From the NCBI GenBank assembly GCA_964654815.1, contig CAZZLH010000020.1, positions 1 to 24,949 on the forward strand: 24,949 bases of DNA, read 5' to 3'. The position numbers and the translations under genes were made by a program. The notes below the pieces were generated by a model that was not told the DNA's origin, ran no database searches, and saw only the letters and a list, made by a program, of their open reading frames with translations. Source of the DNA: ZLKRG08 sp964654815. Lineage in GTDB: Bacteria > Actinomycetota > Actinomycetes > Nanopelagicales > Nanopelagicaceae. Positions 1 to 7,132 of this stretch are shown piece after piece (position 1 is the first letter of the stretch; every line of letters starts with the position of its first letter).

Positions 1-107
1 ATGGCGCTGCGTTACTTGTGACCTTAGAGAAAGCAGCGAGAGCTGCCGCAATCACCTGCAGCAGAAAAGGTGCGCAACCGCCGACTGCCAGAGAGTTAAA
101 TCATTAA
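1..107 (+). CDS. PfkB-family carbohydrate kinase, C-terminal fragment (cut by window edge)
   Basis: A reading frame enters from the left edge (first full codon at base 3) and runs 34 residues to a TAA at 105-107. The tail, with the pattern AAITCSRKGAQPPT followed by ARELNH, resembles the end of PfkB/ribokinase-type sugar kinases, where an Ala-rich helix leads to a small-residue loop with Gly-Ala and a Pro-Thr pair. These enzymes phosphorylate sugars or nucleosides with ATP; the substrate cannot be told from this piece. The stop shares one base with the ATG of the epimerase-like gene (TAATG), so the two are probably co-transcribed and translationally coupled. The fit to a known C-terminal pattern and the tight overlap are the only evidence; the catalytic GAGD motif lies outside the window. 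Confidence 0.6.
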   Translation, partial: GAALLVTLEKAARAAAITCSRKGAQPPTARELNH

Positions 108-901
108 TGCAATTTATTGATGATGCGGAATTTCAAATCACCATTGATTTAGATAATGGCGCGCGGATAAGTTCGCTGCTCTGGCGCGATATGCAGATTA
201 CGGTGCCTTTTCGCGGAAGTGTTTTGAATTATGGCTGGTACCCGCTTGGTCCATGGGCTGGGCGGATACGTGATGGGTTATTACGGGTTAGCGGCGAGGA
301 TTTTGTGGAGCTGCCCACCAATATCGATCCGCCGCATGCAATTCATGGCTTTGGCTTTACCTCCTCTTGGCAAGATATCGGTCCAGGGCGTGCGCTATTG
401 CAATTACCAGAGCCATATGGCGGCGCGACGCTAGAACAGCGCATCGAAGTTTTGGATGATGCGATTCGTTGGTCGCTGGAATATGACGAGAATGGTTGCA
501 AGTTACCGGCTTGGCTTGGTTTGCATCCTTGGTTTGCGCGAGAGATTGGCGCAGGTAGCGAATTAGAGTTGCAATTTAATGCAGGTCAAATGTTGCAGCG
601 CGATAAAGATGGACTTCCAACAGGTGAATTAGTGGCGCCAGCAAAGGGCGCTTGGGATGATGCCTTTACTGAGGTGCGCGGGGTGCCAAGTGTTATTTGG
701 GATGGCGTGCTGCAGATTGATATCGAAAGCGATGCGCCATGGTGGGTGGTCTATACCGAGGATTCCGAGGGCATATGTATCGAACCGCAGACCGCGCCAC
801 CGGATGCGGCTAATTTAATTAAACCTACCGGTAAATTGGATTTAAATTTAGGTAGCGATAACCACTATGTCGAGGCGCTTTTTACATTTAATCCACTTTA
901 A
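107..901 (+). CDS. Aldose 1-epimerase (galactose mutarotase)-like protein
   Basis: The 264-residue protein looks like a member of the aldose 1-epimerase superfamily, cytosolic beta-sandwich enzymes that interconvert the alpha and beta anomers of sugars. Visible family blocks, in order, are GWYPLGPWAGRIRDG (the substrate-arginine loop, about residues 43-57), HAIHGFG (about 77-83, first active-site His), GLHPWF (second conserved His) and the late EPQTAPPDAAN block that carries the usual catalytic Glu. Length is slightly short for the family (about 300). The ATG at 107 overlaps the stop of the preceding kinase fragment, and no Shine-Dalgarno is needed if coupled. Specificity (galactose, glucose, or a sugar phosphate as in YeaD) is not resolved; the kinase neighbour suggests a sugar-utilisation operon. 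Confidence 0.82.
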   Translation: MQFIDDAEFQITIDLDNGARISSLLWRDMQITVPFRGSVLNYGWYPLGPWAGRIRDGLLRVSGEDFVELPTNIDPPHAIHGFGFTSSWQDIGPGRALLQLPEPYGGATLEQRIEVLDDAIRWSLEYDENGCKLPAWLGLHPWFAREIGAGSELELQFNAGQMLQRDKDGLPTGELVAPAKGAWDDAFTEVRGVPSVIWDGVLQIDIESDAPWWVVYTEDSEGICIEPQTAPPDAANLIKPTGKLDLNLGSDNHYVEALFTFNPL

Positions 902-916
902 ATTAGATTCCAAGGT

Positions 917-2269
917 ATGAATCGCCAGAAGTTAATTGCGGCCACAGAGCGCGAAAGTGCGCGATTCTTAGCCCGCACCCCGAAATCGGGTGAGTTATTT
1001 AAAAGCGCCAAATCAGTGATGCCAGGTGGCGTTCCGATGTCTTGGATGTCTAAATGGCCAGGCGCCTATCCCACCTTTGTCGCAACCGCCAGTGGTGCCA
1101 GATTTACCGATGTCGATGGCAATGAATATATAGATCTATGTCTTGGCGATACTGGTTCGATGACCGGCCACTCGCCAATAGCAACGGTTGATGCGCTGAA
1201 ATCCCAACTCGATAAAGGTATGACTGCGATGTTGCCTACCGAGGATTCATTGGTGGTTTCGCAGAGCCTTGCGGCGCGATTTGGGCTACCGCTTTGGCAG
1301 TACACAGTTAGCGCAACCGATGCCAATCGCCATGTGATTCGCTATGCCAGATTGATAACTGGGCGTAGCAAAATCATCGTAATTGATCGCTGCTATCACG
1401 GATCGGTCGATGAAAGCTTTGCCACTTTAGATAAAGATGGCCAGACCATCTCACGCGAAGGAAATATCGGTGCGCCAGTGGCACTTGATCAGACCACACG
1501 GGTGGTGGAATTTAATGATTTAGCTGCGATGGAAAGAGCGCTAGCGCATGGCGATGTTGCTGCGATCTTGATGGAGCCTGCGATGACCAATGTGGGCATC
1601 GTGTTACCAGATGATGGCTACCTACACGCAGTCGGTGAGTTGGCCAAGAGATATGGCGCCAAATGGATCATCGATGAGACGCACACAATTAGCGTTGGTT
1701 ATGGCGGAATGACTGCGCAGCTTGGGCTAAAACCAGATTTCTTGGTGATCGGCAAAGCAATTGGTGGGGGTATCCCCACGGGAACATTCGGTATGACCCA
1801 CACGATCGCAGATGAGATCGCAGCCAAAGTAGAGCGCGAAGTTATCGATACCGGCGGTATCGGTGGCACCTTGGCAGGTAATGCGCTCTCACTTGCGGCG
1901 ATGCGTGCCACTTTGACCGAAGTGCTTACCGAAGATAATTTCCAGAAGATGATCGCACTTGGCGATCGTTGGTGTGATGGCGTTGATGCCGCGATTAATG
2001 AATTTAAATTACCGTGGCATTGCAATCGCTTAGGCGCTCGCGGTGAATATTTATTTGCGTCAAAGGCGCCGCGGACTGGGCGAGAGGCCGCTAATGCAGG
2101 GGATTTCGAACTTGAGCAATATATCCACTTACGATTACTAAATGATGGTTTCTTGCTTACGCCTTTTCATAATATGGCGTTGATTTCGCCAGTCACTACC
2201 GAAGCAGATGTCGATGCACATACCAAAGCGTTTAGAGAGATGGCCGCTGAGATCGCTACCTGGTACTGA
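917..2269 (+). CDS. Class III PLP aminotransferase, HemL-like but not canonical HemL
   Basis: The 450-residue protein has the fold-type I class III aminotransferase layout: an N-terminal VMPGGVP block as in glutamate-1-semialdehyde aminomutases, a DVDGNEYIDL motif, a YHG segment that stacks on PLP, the cofactor Asp in IIDETHT, and the Schiff-base lysine in IGKAIGGGIP (Lys280). True HemL has DEV-x-TGFR after the cofactor Asp; here it is DETHTISVGYGG, so the substrate is probably different. It starts 15 bases after the epimerase-like gene, with a weak AAGG ribosome site, and likely shares its transcript. It ends convergently 20 bases from ribH with no clear terminator between them. An amino-sugar, beta-amino-acid or semialdehyde substrate is possible; this is not resolved. 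Confidence 0.85.
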   Translation: MNRQKLIAATERESARFLARTPKSGELFKSAKSVMPGGVPMSWMSKWPGAYPTFVATASGARFTDVDGNEYIDLCLGDTGSMTGHSPIATVDALKSQLDKGMTAMLPTEDSLVVSQSLAARFGLPLWQYTVSATDANRHVIRYARLITGRSKIIVIDRCYHGSVDESFATLDKDGQTISREGNIGAPVALDQTTRVVEFNDLAAMERALAHGDVAAILMEPAMTNVGIVLPDDGYLHAVGELAKRYGAKWIIDETHTISVGYGGMTAQLGLKPDFLVIGKAIGGGIPTGTFGMTHTIADEIAAKVEREVIDTGGIGGTLAGNALSLAAMRATLTEVLTEDNFQKMIALGDRWCDGVDAAINEFKLPWHCNRLGARGEYLFASKAPRTGREAANAGDFELEQYIHLRLLNDGFLLTPFHNMALISPVTTEADVDAHTKAFREMAAEIATWY

Positions 2270-2289
2270 TTCCGATCTTAATTTTTTAG

Positions 2290-2730
2290 TTATAGCAAAG
2301 CGAGCGTGGCGATAGTTGCGTCGTAGCCCTTATCTTCCACTTTGCCACCGGCGCGCGCGTGGGCCTGTTCCAAGGTGTCGCACATCAAGATGCCAAAGCC
2401 GATGGGTTTTAGATATTGCAACTGCGCCTGCATGATGCCATCTGTGGCGCCTTGGCAGACATAATCAAAGTGCGCGGTCTCACCACGCAGTACCAGACCA
2501 AGCGCGACTGCGCCATCGAATCCGCTATTTAACGCCTTTGCCGCAGCAAGTGGGATCTCAAAACTGCCAGGCACATAAATGAGTTCGTGCTGCACGCCAT
2601 GTTCTTGGCAGGCTCTAATTGCGCTAGCGATTAATTTATCGCAGAGCTCGGGATGCCAACTTGAAGATACCAGGGCGATTTTCTTGCCTTTGACATCTTT
2701 GATATTAAATCTTGGTGCGGCACCTGACAT
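2290..2730 (-). CDS. ribH: 6,7-dimethyl-8-ribityllumazine synthase
   Basis: The 146-residue protein is the RibH subunit that condenses 3,4-dihydroxy-2-butanone 4-phosphate with 5-amino-6-ribitylaminouracil, the step before riboflavin. Family hallmarks are the N-terminal IALVSSSWHPEL strand-helix, VPGSFEIP (substrate loop), ALGLVLRGETAHFDYVC with the catalytic His, and IGFGILMCDTLEQA near the end. Length is typical. It is the last gene of the rib operon, 17 bases after ribBA, with a good GGGAG ribosome site before ATG. The lumazine synthase product is expected to assemble into cytosolic pentamers or 60-mers. Assignment is secure. Confidence 0.96.
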   Translation of the reverse strand: MSGAAPRFNIKDVKGKKIALVSSSWHPELCDKLIASAIRACQEHGVQHELIYVPGSFEIPLAAAKALNSGFDGAVALGLVLRGETAHFDYVCQGATDGIMQAQLQYLKPIGFGILMCDTLEQAHARAGGKVEDKGYDATIATLALL

Positions 2731-2747
2731 TTTTAACTCCCTATTCC

Positions 2748-3926
2748 TTAAATGCCCAACTCATGACTCAAACGGCTCTGTTTGGTCTTCAAATAAAATT
2801 CATTATTTGCGTTAACCTGACCGAGAATCGCTACTCGTTCGATCTCAAAGCCATAGCTCTGCAATTTGCTGACCTTCTCTGGGTTATTGGTCAGCAATTT
2901 AAAGCGTGAGATGCCAAGTTGCTGCAAGATCTCGGCGGCATCCTGCCATTCACGTTGATCGATCTTGTGCCCTAATTTCAAATTGGCATCCACGGTGTCA
3001 TAACCCGCATCTTGCAAGATATAGGCCTCGATTTTGGCAGCTAGCCCAATGCCGCGCCCTTCATGATCGCGCAGATAGAGAATGTACCCGTGGCCATGCT
3101 TTTCGATCTCCTTGAAGGCTTTATCTAATTGATCGCCGCAATCGCAGCGGTTGCTACCTAGCGAATCGCCAGTCAAGCACTCACTATGAAGTCTAAGTAG
3201 CGGTTCGACGCCTGGTTGGCCAAACTTCAAAATCGCATGTTCGATTCCGAAATTATTCTTATAGATACCGATCTGCCACTCGGCGCCATTTCGTGGAAAA
3301 TTCGCCCAGCGAATCTCTTTTTTGCTACCAAAAGTGATACTCGAGAATTCCTTAGCTAACTCCTCAATCGAAATGATCTCGATGTCATGAGCGGTGGCAA
3401 ATTCACTTAACGCCTTACCGCGCATCATGCTGCCATCGTCATTAACTAGCTCTGATAAAGCGACCACAGGGCTTGCGCCAACTGCGCTTGCCATCACCAC
3501 CGCCGCTTCGGTATGGCCACGTCGGGCAGATAGACCACCGGAGTTTGCCACCAACGGAAATATGTGGCCCGGACGGACAAAGTCAGCGGCTAGCGCATCG
3601 GGCATTGCTAAAAATTTTAAAGTAGTGGCGCGCTCTGCTGCGCTAATGCCGGTGGTCAACCCAGCCTTGGCATCTATAGAAACAGTAAAAGCCGTCTGCT
3701 TACTATCTTCATTGCGCTTGACCATAAAGGGCAGATCCAACCCATTAGCAATCTCCTCTGTAATTGCGGCGCAGATGACGCCTGAGGTGTAGCGGACCAT
3801 GAAGCCCATCTGCTCCACAGTTACATATTCACCCAGAATGAAGAGATCGCCTTCGTTCTCCCTAGATTCATCATCGGTGACGATGACAAACTTTCCGGCT
3901 TTGAAATCGGCAAGTGCTTTATTCAT
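2748..3926 (-). CDS. ribBA: Bifunctional 3,4-dihydroxy-2-butanone 4-phosphate synthase / GTP cyclohydrolase II
   Basis: The 392-residue fusion supplies both precursors of riboflavin. The N-terminal DHBP synthase half (about 1-200) shows DDESRENEGDL (residues 18-28), the acidic metal-binding loop, and RRGHTEAAV. The C-terminal GTP cyclohydrolase II half (about 205-390) shows LHSECLTGDSLGSNRCDCG, whose three cysteines bind zinc, and RDHEGRGIGL. Length is normal for actinobacterial RibBA. The ATG (3924-3926) lies inside the last codons of ribE: once the artificial gap is closed the two genes overlap by 8 bases (ATGAATAA). The gene is complete despite the adjacent N run. It is under the upstream FMN riboswitch. 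Confidence 0.96.
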   Translation of the reverse strand: MNKALADFKAGKFVIVTDDESRENEGDLFILGEYVTVEQMGFMVRYTSGVICAAITEEIANGLDLPFMVKRNEDSKQTAFTVSIDAKAGLTTGISAAERATTLKFLAMPDALAADFVRPGHIFPLVANSGGLSARRGHTEAAVVMASAVGASPVVALSELVNDDGSMMRGKALSEFATAHDIEIISIEELAKEFSSITFGSKKEIRWANFPRNGAEWQIGIYKNNFGIEHAILKFGQPGVEPLLRLHSECLTGDSLGSNRCDCGDQLDKAFKEIEKHGHGYILYLRDHEGRGIGLAAKIEAYILQDAGYDTVDANLKLGHKIDQREWQDAAEILQQLGISRFKLLTNNPEKVSKLQSYGFEIERVAILGQVNANNEFYLKTKQSRLSHELGI

Positions 3927-4127
3927 CGCTACCTGCCTTCATGATGCGCTCGACATACTTGGCCAAGACATCNNNNNNNNNNNNNNNNNNNNNNNNNNNN
4001 NNNNNNNNNNNNNNNNNNNNNNNNNNNNNNNNNNNNNNNNNNNNNNNNNNNNNNNNNNNNNNNNNNNNNNNNTTTATTCATCGCTACCTGCCTTCATGAT
4101 GCGCTCGACATACTTGGCCAAGACATC
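3918..4127. other. Artificial assembly gap (100 N) flanked by identical 55-bp contig ends
   Basis: Bases 3918-3972 and 4073-4127 are identical over exactly 55 positions (from TTTATTCATCGC to GGCCAAGACATC), with Ns at 3973-4072 between them. The repeat contains the ribE stop and the ribBA start. This is what results when two contigs ending in the same 55-base k-mer are joined with a fixed N spacer. The true sequence almost certainly has one copy and no gap. Confidence 0.93.
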
Positions 4128-4679
4128 AACCTCTAGATTGATTTGCTCGCCTGTGACCAGTTGGCCCAAATTGGTCCGCTTCAAAGTCTCAGGTATCAAC
4201 CAGACGCTAACTTGGCGCAAAGCATCATCTAATTTTGCAATCGTTAGCGAGACGCCATTTAAAGTAATCGAGCCTTGGGCCTGCATATATTTCAATAGAT
4301 GCGCAGGAACTTCGACGATCATCTCGTACCAATCCGCGCCTGCTTTGGTCTCCTTTATTGTTGCGATGCCATCTACATGGCCCTGCACGATATGACCGCC
4401 TAAGCGATCTGAGACTTTCATAGCTTTCTCTAAATTGACTTCCGCGCCCACTCTTAATTGGCCGATATTGGTAAGTGCCAAGGTCTGCTTCATTACATCC
4501 ACCGTGAATTGATCAGCGGTGTTGCTGGTGGCAGTCAAGCAGCAACCATTTACGGATATCGAATCACCTAATTTGATATCGCTAAAGAAACCAGGGGCTG
4601 CGATGGTCACTTGCGCGCTATCAGCGCCGTTGACGATCTCTATGACTTTGCCTTGCGCTTCGACGATTCCCGTAAACAT
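4074..4679 (-). CDS. ribE: Riboflavin synthase, alpha chain
   Basis: The 201-residue protein dismutates two lumazine molecules into riboflavin. It begins MFTGIVEAQG, the invariant N-terminus of the family, and has two lumazine-binding repeats: the first with SISVNGCCLTAT (about 40-51), the second with GGHIVQGHVDGI and later SITLNGVSLTIA. Length is typical. The ATG at 4679 was chosen over the TTG one codon upstream because MFTGIVE is the invariant family start. The ribD stop shares its last base with this ATG (TGATG), so the pair is translationally coupled. The stop (4074-4076) sits at the very edge of the artificial gap, and the gene is complete. Confidence 0.95.
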   Translation of the reverse strand: MFTGIVEAQGKVIEIVNGADSAQVTIAAPGFFSDIKLGDSISVNGCCLTATSNTADQFTVDVMKQTLALTNIGQLRVGAEVNLEKAMKVSDRLGGHIVQGHVDGIATIKETKAGADWYEMIVEVPAHLLKYMQAQGSITLNGVSLTIAKLDDALRQVSVWLIPETLKRTNLGQLVTGEQINLEVDVLAKYVERIMKAGSDE

Positions 4680-5671
4680 CAAGCACCTACCTGATATCTA
4701 GCAAAGAGATCCGAACCAAATTCTCTGCGCTCAATTAGCGTTAATTCCTGGGCCTGGCTGATTGTGGCAATATCTAAGCTTTCGATGAAATCGCGCCCGC
4801 TACCTAATAACTTTGGCGCGGTAAAGAGCGCTAGCTCATCAATCAAACCAGCTTTAAATAGCGCTGTGCCAAGAGTTGGACCAGCTTCTACCAGCACGCT
4901 ATTTACCTCACGCGCCACTAATTCATTTCCTAGTTGGTTAAGTTGATGGCTCTGGAATTGGTAAAACGGTGCGCGGGTATCTTTAACTTTGGCATTTGCG
5001 GGAATTTCGCGCTGCCCTACCACTACTCGAAGCGGGCGGTTATCATAGCCATCAGGGATTAAATTCGGGTCATCGGCTAAAACTGTGCCGGTACCAACCA
5101 GAATCGCATCACTCTCAGCGCGCATTTTTGCCACATATGCTCTTGATTCAGAGTTTGTGATCCATTTGCTGCTGCCATCTGCTGCGGCGACTTTGCCATC
5201 TAAAGTAGCGGCGATCTTCCAAGTGAAATAAGGGCGTGCTTTCTGGATTTTGGTAAGCCAAGCGCGATTTGCTTGCTCAGCTTCTTTGGCAAGTAACCCT
5301 TGGGTTACCTCAATTCCTGCAGTTTGTAACTTTGCTGCGCCACCAGCTGCGATTGCATTGGGATCCTTTACCGCAAAATAAACTGTTTTGATGCCAGATT
5401 CGATGATTGCATCTGTGCAAGGTGGAGTCTTGCCATGGTGGTTACATGGCTCAAGTGAGATTGCAATAGCAGCGTCAGATAGATCTCGCGCCTGCTTTAG
5501 CGCGCTTTGAATCGCCACCACTTCCGCATGTGGGCCAGATTGATGAAAACCTTCGGCGATCAATCCCTCTTCGTTAAAGATAACCGCGCCGACAATTGGA
5601 TTACCTTTGGTCTTACCTAAACCAAGTCGGGAGATTTCGATCGCGCGCTGCATCGCAAGCGTTGCGTTCAT
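4679..5671 (-). CDS. ribD: Bifunctional pyrimidine deaminase/reductase of riboflavin synthesis
   Basis: The 330-residue protein carries out the second and third steps after GTP ring opening. The N-terminal deaminase domain shows the zinc motif PHAEV (His48-Ala-Glu50) and EPCNHHGKTPPC; the C-terminal NADPH reductase domain shows KIAATLDGKVAAADGSSKWIT, VGTGTVLADDP and VEAGPTLGTALF. The frame is open to 5743, but ATG at 5671 is the likely start: it has a perfect GGGAGG site seven bases upstream and gives the family N-terminus MQRAIEISRLG. It is the first gene of the rib operon, and its ribosome site can pair into a hairpin downstream of the FMN riboswitch. Confidence 0.95.
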   Translation of the reverse strand: MNATLAMQRAIEISRLGLGKTKGNPIVGAVIFNEEGLIAEGFHQSGPHAEVVAIQSALKQARDLSDAAIAISLEPCNHHGKTPPCTDAIIESGIKTVYFAVKDPNAIAAGGAAKLQTAGIEVTQGLLAKEAEQANRAWLTKIQKARPYFTWKIAATLDGKVAAADGSSKWITNSESRAYVAKMRAESDAILVGTGTVLADDPNLIPDGYDNRPLRVVVGQREIPANAKVKDTRAPFYQFQSHQLNQLGNELVAREVNSVLVEAGPTLGTALFKAGLIDELALFTAPKLLGSGRDFIESLDIATISQAQELTLIERREFGSDLFARYQVGA

Positions 5672-5679
5672 GGTTACCT

Positions 5680-5709
5680 CCCCAGTTAAATTCCAAAATG
5701 GATCTGGGG
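5680..5709 (-). promoter_or_regulatory. ribD: Candidate SD-sequestering hairpin of the ribD leader
   Basis: In the leader between riboswitch and ribD, CCCCAG (5704-5709 on the minus strand) can pair with CTGGGG (5680-5685). The second arm holds four G's of the GGGGAGG ribosome site (5677-5683). A second hairpin (5721-5741, GGTG-GCAG/CTGC-CACC) lies upstream. No hairpin followed by a U-run is seen, so translational rather than transcriptional control is more likely. The pairing is seen; its use as the expression platform is inferred. Confidence 0.5.
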
Positions 5710-5751
5710 TGCGAGAAAATGGTGGCAGAAGTCTGCGCACCAAAAAACATG

Positions 5752-5877
5752 GCTGTCTCTTCTCATCCGGACTTTAACCGTCGGTCTCAGAATCTCACTG
5801 AGTCCACCGATAACTGGATGCCATCGGGTCGCAGACTTTAACTGCCGGTTCGGAATTACACCGACCCCAGAAACAAC
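5752..5877 (-). promoter_or_regulatory. FMN riboswitch (RFN element) of the rib operon
   Basis: Read on the minus strand, the segment has the RFN consensus order: CTGGGGTCGGTGTAATTCC, then GAACCGGCAGTTAAAGTC and CTGCGACCCG, a variable arm, GGTGGACTCAGTGAG, then ACCGACGGTTAAAGTCCGGA and TGAGAAGAGA. The closing helix P1 pairs TGTTTCT (5869-5875) with AGAGACA (5754-5760) with one G-U. FMN binding to such elements lowers expression of downstream genes. It lies 80 bases upstream of ribD and would control the whole ribD-ribE-ribBA-ribH unit. Confidence 0.95.
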
Positions 5878-5883
5878 AGCGTT

Positions 5884-5913
5884 ATTCTCTCATTAAGTGG
5901 GGCGAAGGTTCAA
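5884..5913 (-). promoter_or_regulatory. Predicted promoter of the rib operon
   Basis: On the minus strand TTGAAC (5908-5913) is followed after 18 bases by GAGAAT (5884-5889). The expected transcription start, about 7 bases downstream, falls at the first bases of the riboswitch P1 helix, which fits well. It is squeezed between the thioredoxin stop (5922) and the riboswitch. Confidence 0.55.
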
Positions 5914-5921
5914 TTTGCGCG

Positions 5922-6329
5922 TTAGCGCACGCTGGAGATTGCAGCCAAGACTTGTTGGTTGGTCGGAGTGCCAACTGCGCGACCGACCTCCATGCCATGG
6001 CTATTAAAGAAGATCACGGTCGGAGTGCTGCGAATATCGAACTTCTCGATTAGTTGCAGATGATCTTCGGAACTTATCTGTACGTATGAAACATCAGCCA
6101 TATCTTTGATTAAGTTGGTGATGATCTGTGCTGTGGCTTTGCAAGGACTGCAGAATGAGGATGAGAACTGCACTATGGTCACTCGTTCGCCTAATTCGAT
6201 ACCGATCTCTTGCGCGCTAACAAATTTATGTAGGCCAGAAGTTTGCTTAAGTTTGCCTTGATTTGCGCGCCACCAAAGGCCGAATGCGCCAGCAAGGGCA
6301 AGGACCAGAATTGGTAACCAGATATTCAC
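5922..6329 (-). CDS. Membrane-anchored thioredoxin-like protein (CSPC)
   Basis: From the GTG at 6329 the product has 135 residues: one N-terminal hydrophobic helix (about 3-20, IWLPILVLALAGAFGLWW), then a thioredoxin fold with the active site FCSPC (Cys60 and Cys63) and the cis-Pro loop RSTPTVIFF. It probably acts as a disulfide reductase or oxidase near the membrane; by the positive-inside rule, with Arg and Lys after the helix, the domain may face the cytoplasm, but this is uncertain. The open frame reaches 6545, but that part overlaps glnR and looks like shadow sequence, so GTG is preferred. It is divergent from glnR with only 17 bases between starts. A DUF4395 gene, a frequent partner of such thioredoxins, lies just beyond glnR. 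Confidence 0.82.
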   Translation of the reverse strand: MNIWLPILVLALAGAFGLWWRANQGKLKQTSGLHKFVSAQEIGIELGERVTIVQFSSSFCSPCKATAQIITNLIKDMADVSYVQISSEDHLQLIEKFDIRSTPTVIFFNSHGMEVGRAVGTPTNQQVLAAISSVR

Positions 6330-6340
6330 CAGAGTATTCT
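6311..6340 (+). promoter_or_regulatory. glnR: Predicted leaderless promoter of glnR
   Basis: TTGGTA (6311-6316), an 18-base spacer and TATTCT (6335-6340) stand six bases before the glnR ATG. This would start transcription at or next to the A of ATG. No Shine-Dalgarno is visible. The promoter lies inside the start of the divergent thioredoxin gene. Confidence 0.55.
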
Positions 6341-6346
6341 GCCTCA

Positions 6347-7054
6347 ATGGCTCGCGTGCTATTACTGACCAATTCCAAGGGAGCATCTGCTGATGTGCTT
6401 CCTGCACTTGGTTTGCTCTCGCATCAAGTTCGCGTGGCACCAGCCGAAGCATCAGCTTTGATTGATACTCCTGATTTTGAATTGCTCTTTGTCGATGCGC
6501 GCCGAGATTTACCAGGTGCCAAGTCATTGATGCGTCTGATCTCAACTACCGGAATCTCATCTCCAATTATTTTGATTGCCACCGAAGGTGGACTATCTGC
6601 GATCACAGTTGAGTGGGGCGCAACCGATGTAATCCTCGATACTGCAGGACCTGCTGAGATTGATGCGCGGATTCGCATTGCCATAGGGCGGACGCAAGCA
6701 GAGTTCACAAGTTTGGAATCTGAGATTCGAAGCGGTGAGGTGGTAATCGATGAGAACGCCTATACCGCGAAGATCAAAGGTCGCACTTTGGATCTGACCT
6801 TCAAGGAGTTTGAGTTACTTAAGTTTTTGGCGCAACATCCCGGACGGGTGTTTACCCGTGCCCAGCTGCTCTCTGAGATCTGGGGCTATGACTACTTTGG
6901 CGGAACTCGTACCGTGGATGTTCATATCCGGCGCCTGCGCGCCAAGTTGGGCCCAGAGTTTGAATCGGTTATCGATACCGTCCGTAACGTGGGTTATAAG
7001 TTCAATACCTCACAATCAGAGACGCAGGAGTCGGTGCCACATCGCCCGATTTAA
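6347..7054 (+). CDS. glnR: OmpR-type nitrogen regulator GlnR
   Basis: The 235-residue protein matches actinobacterial GlnR, the global regulator of nitrogen assimilation genes. The N-terminal atypical receiver shows VLPALGLLSHQVRVAPAE, FVDARRDLPG with Asp50, TEGGLSAITVEWG and LDTAGPAEIDARIR; the usual phosphoacceptor neighbourhood is degenerate, as in other GlnR proteins, which work without a partner kinase. The C-terminal winged helix (about 130-225) has LTFKEFELLKFLAQHPGRVF and WGYDYFGGTRTVDVHIRRLR. ATG at 6347 gives the family start MARVLLLTN; the longer frame back to 6263 is the thioredoxin shadow. A TATTCT hexamer six bases upstream suggests a leaderless transcript. Confidence 0.94.
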   Translation: MARVLLLTNSKGASADVLPALGLLSHQVRVAPAEASALIDTPDFELLFVDARRDLPGAKSLMRLISTTGISSPIILIATEGGLSAITVEWGATDVILDTAGPAEIDARIRIAIGRTQAEFTSLESEIRSGEVVIDENAYTAKIKGRTLDLTFKEFELLKFLAQHPGRVFTRAQLLSEIWGYDYFGGTRTVDVHIRRLRAKLGPEFESVIDTVRNVGYKFNTSQSETQESVPHRPI

Positions 7055-7120
7055 GCGGTGGCAATTCGCAAACTCTTAGCAAGAACAAATCTCTAGCGAG
7101 AAGTATTTGGCGCTTTTTCC

Positions 7121-7126
7121 TAATAT
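7121..7126 (+). promoter_or_regulatory. -10 element of a leaderless start (DUF4395 gene)
   Basis: TAATAT ends exactly six bases before the ATG at 7133; no ribosome site is present and no good -35 box is visible. Confidence 0.5.
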
Positions 7127-7132
7127 CCCGCT

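Noticed and set aside
1..106. Minus-strand hydrophobic frame at the left edge
   Set aside because: It has no good start and the plus-strand frame fits a kinase C-terminus that overlaps the next gene by one base.
3918..4127. 55-bp direct repeats as attachment sites or transposon duplications
   Set aside because: Both repeat pairs are exactly 55 bp and directly flank 100-N runs, with no mobile genes; contig-end overlap explains them.
3799..4395. Plus-strand frames running through the N run
   Set aside because: They are antisense to ribBA and ribE and cross an artificial gap with undefined bases.
5721..5741. Hairpin in the ribD leader as intrinsic terminator
   Set aside because: The A/T run lies upstream of the hairpin in the transcript, not downstream, so it cannot act as a terminator.
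5672..5743. Longer N-terminus of ribD
   Set aside because: It would start inside the riboswitch leader and lacks the ribosome site; ATG at 5671 has a perfect one.
5917..5932. GCGC-GTTA-GCGC inverted repeat at the thioredoxin stop as terminator
   Set aside because: Only four base pairs and no U-run on the relevant strand.
6330..6545. Longer N-terminus of the thioredoxin
   Set aside because: It is antisense to the glnR receiver and has no membrane or thioredoxin features; GTG 6329 places the hydrophobic helix at the start.
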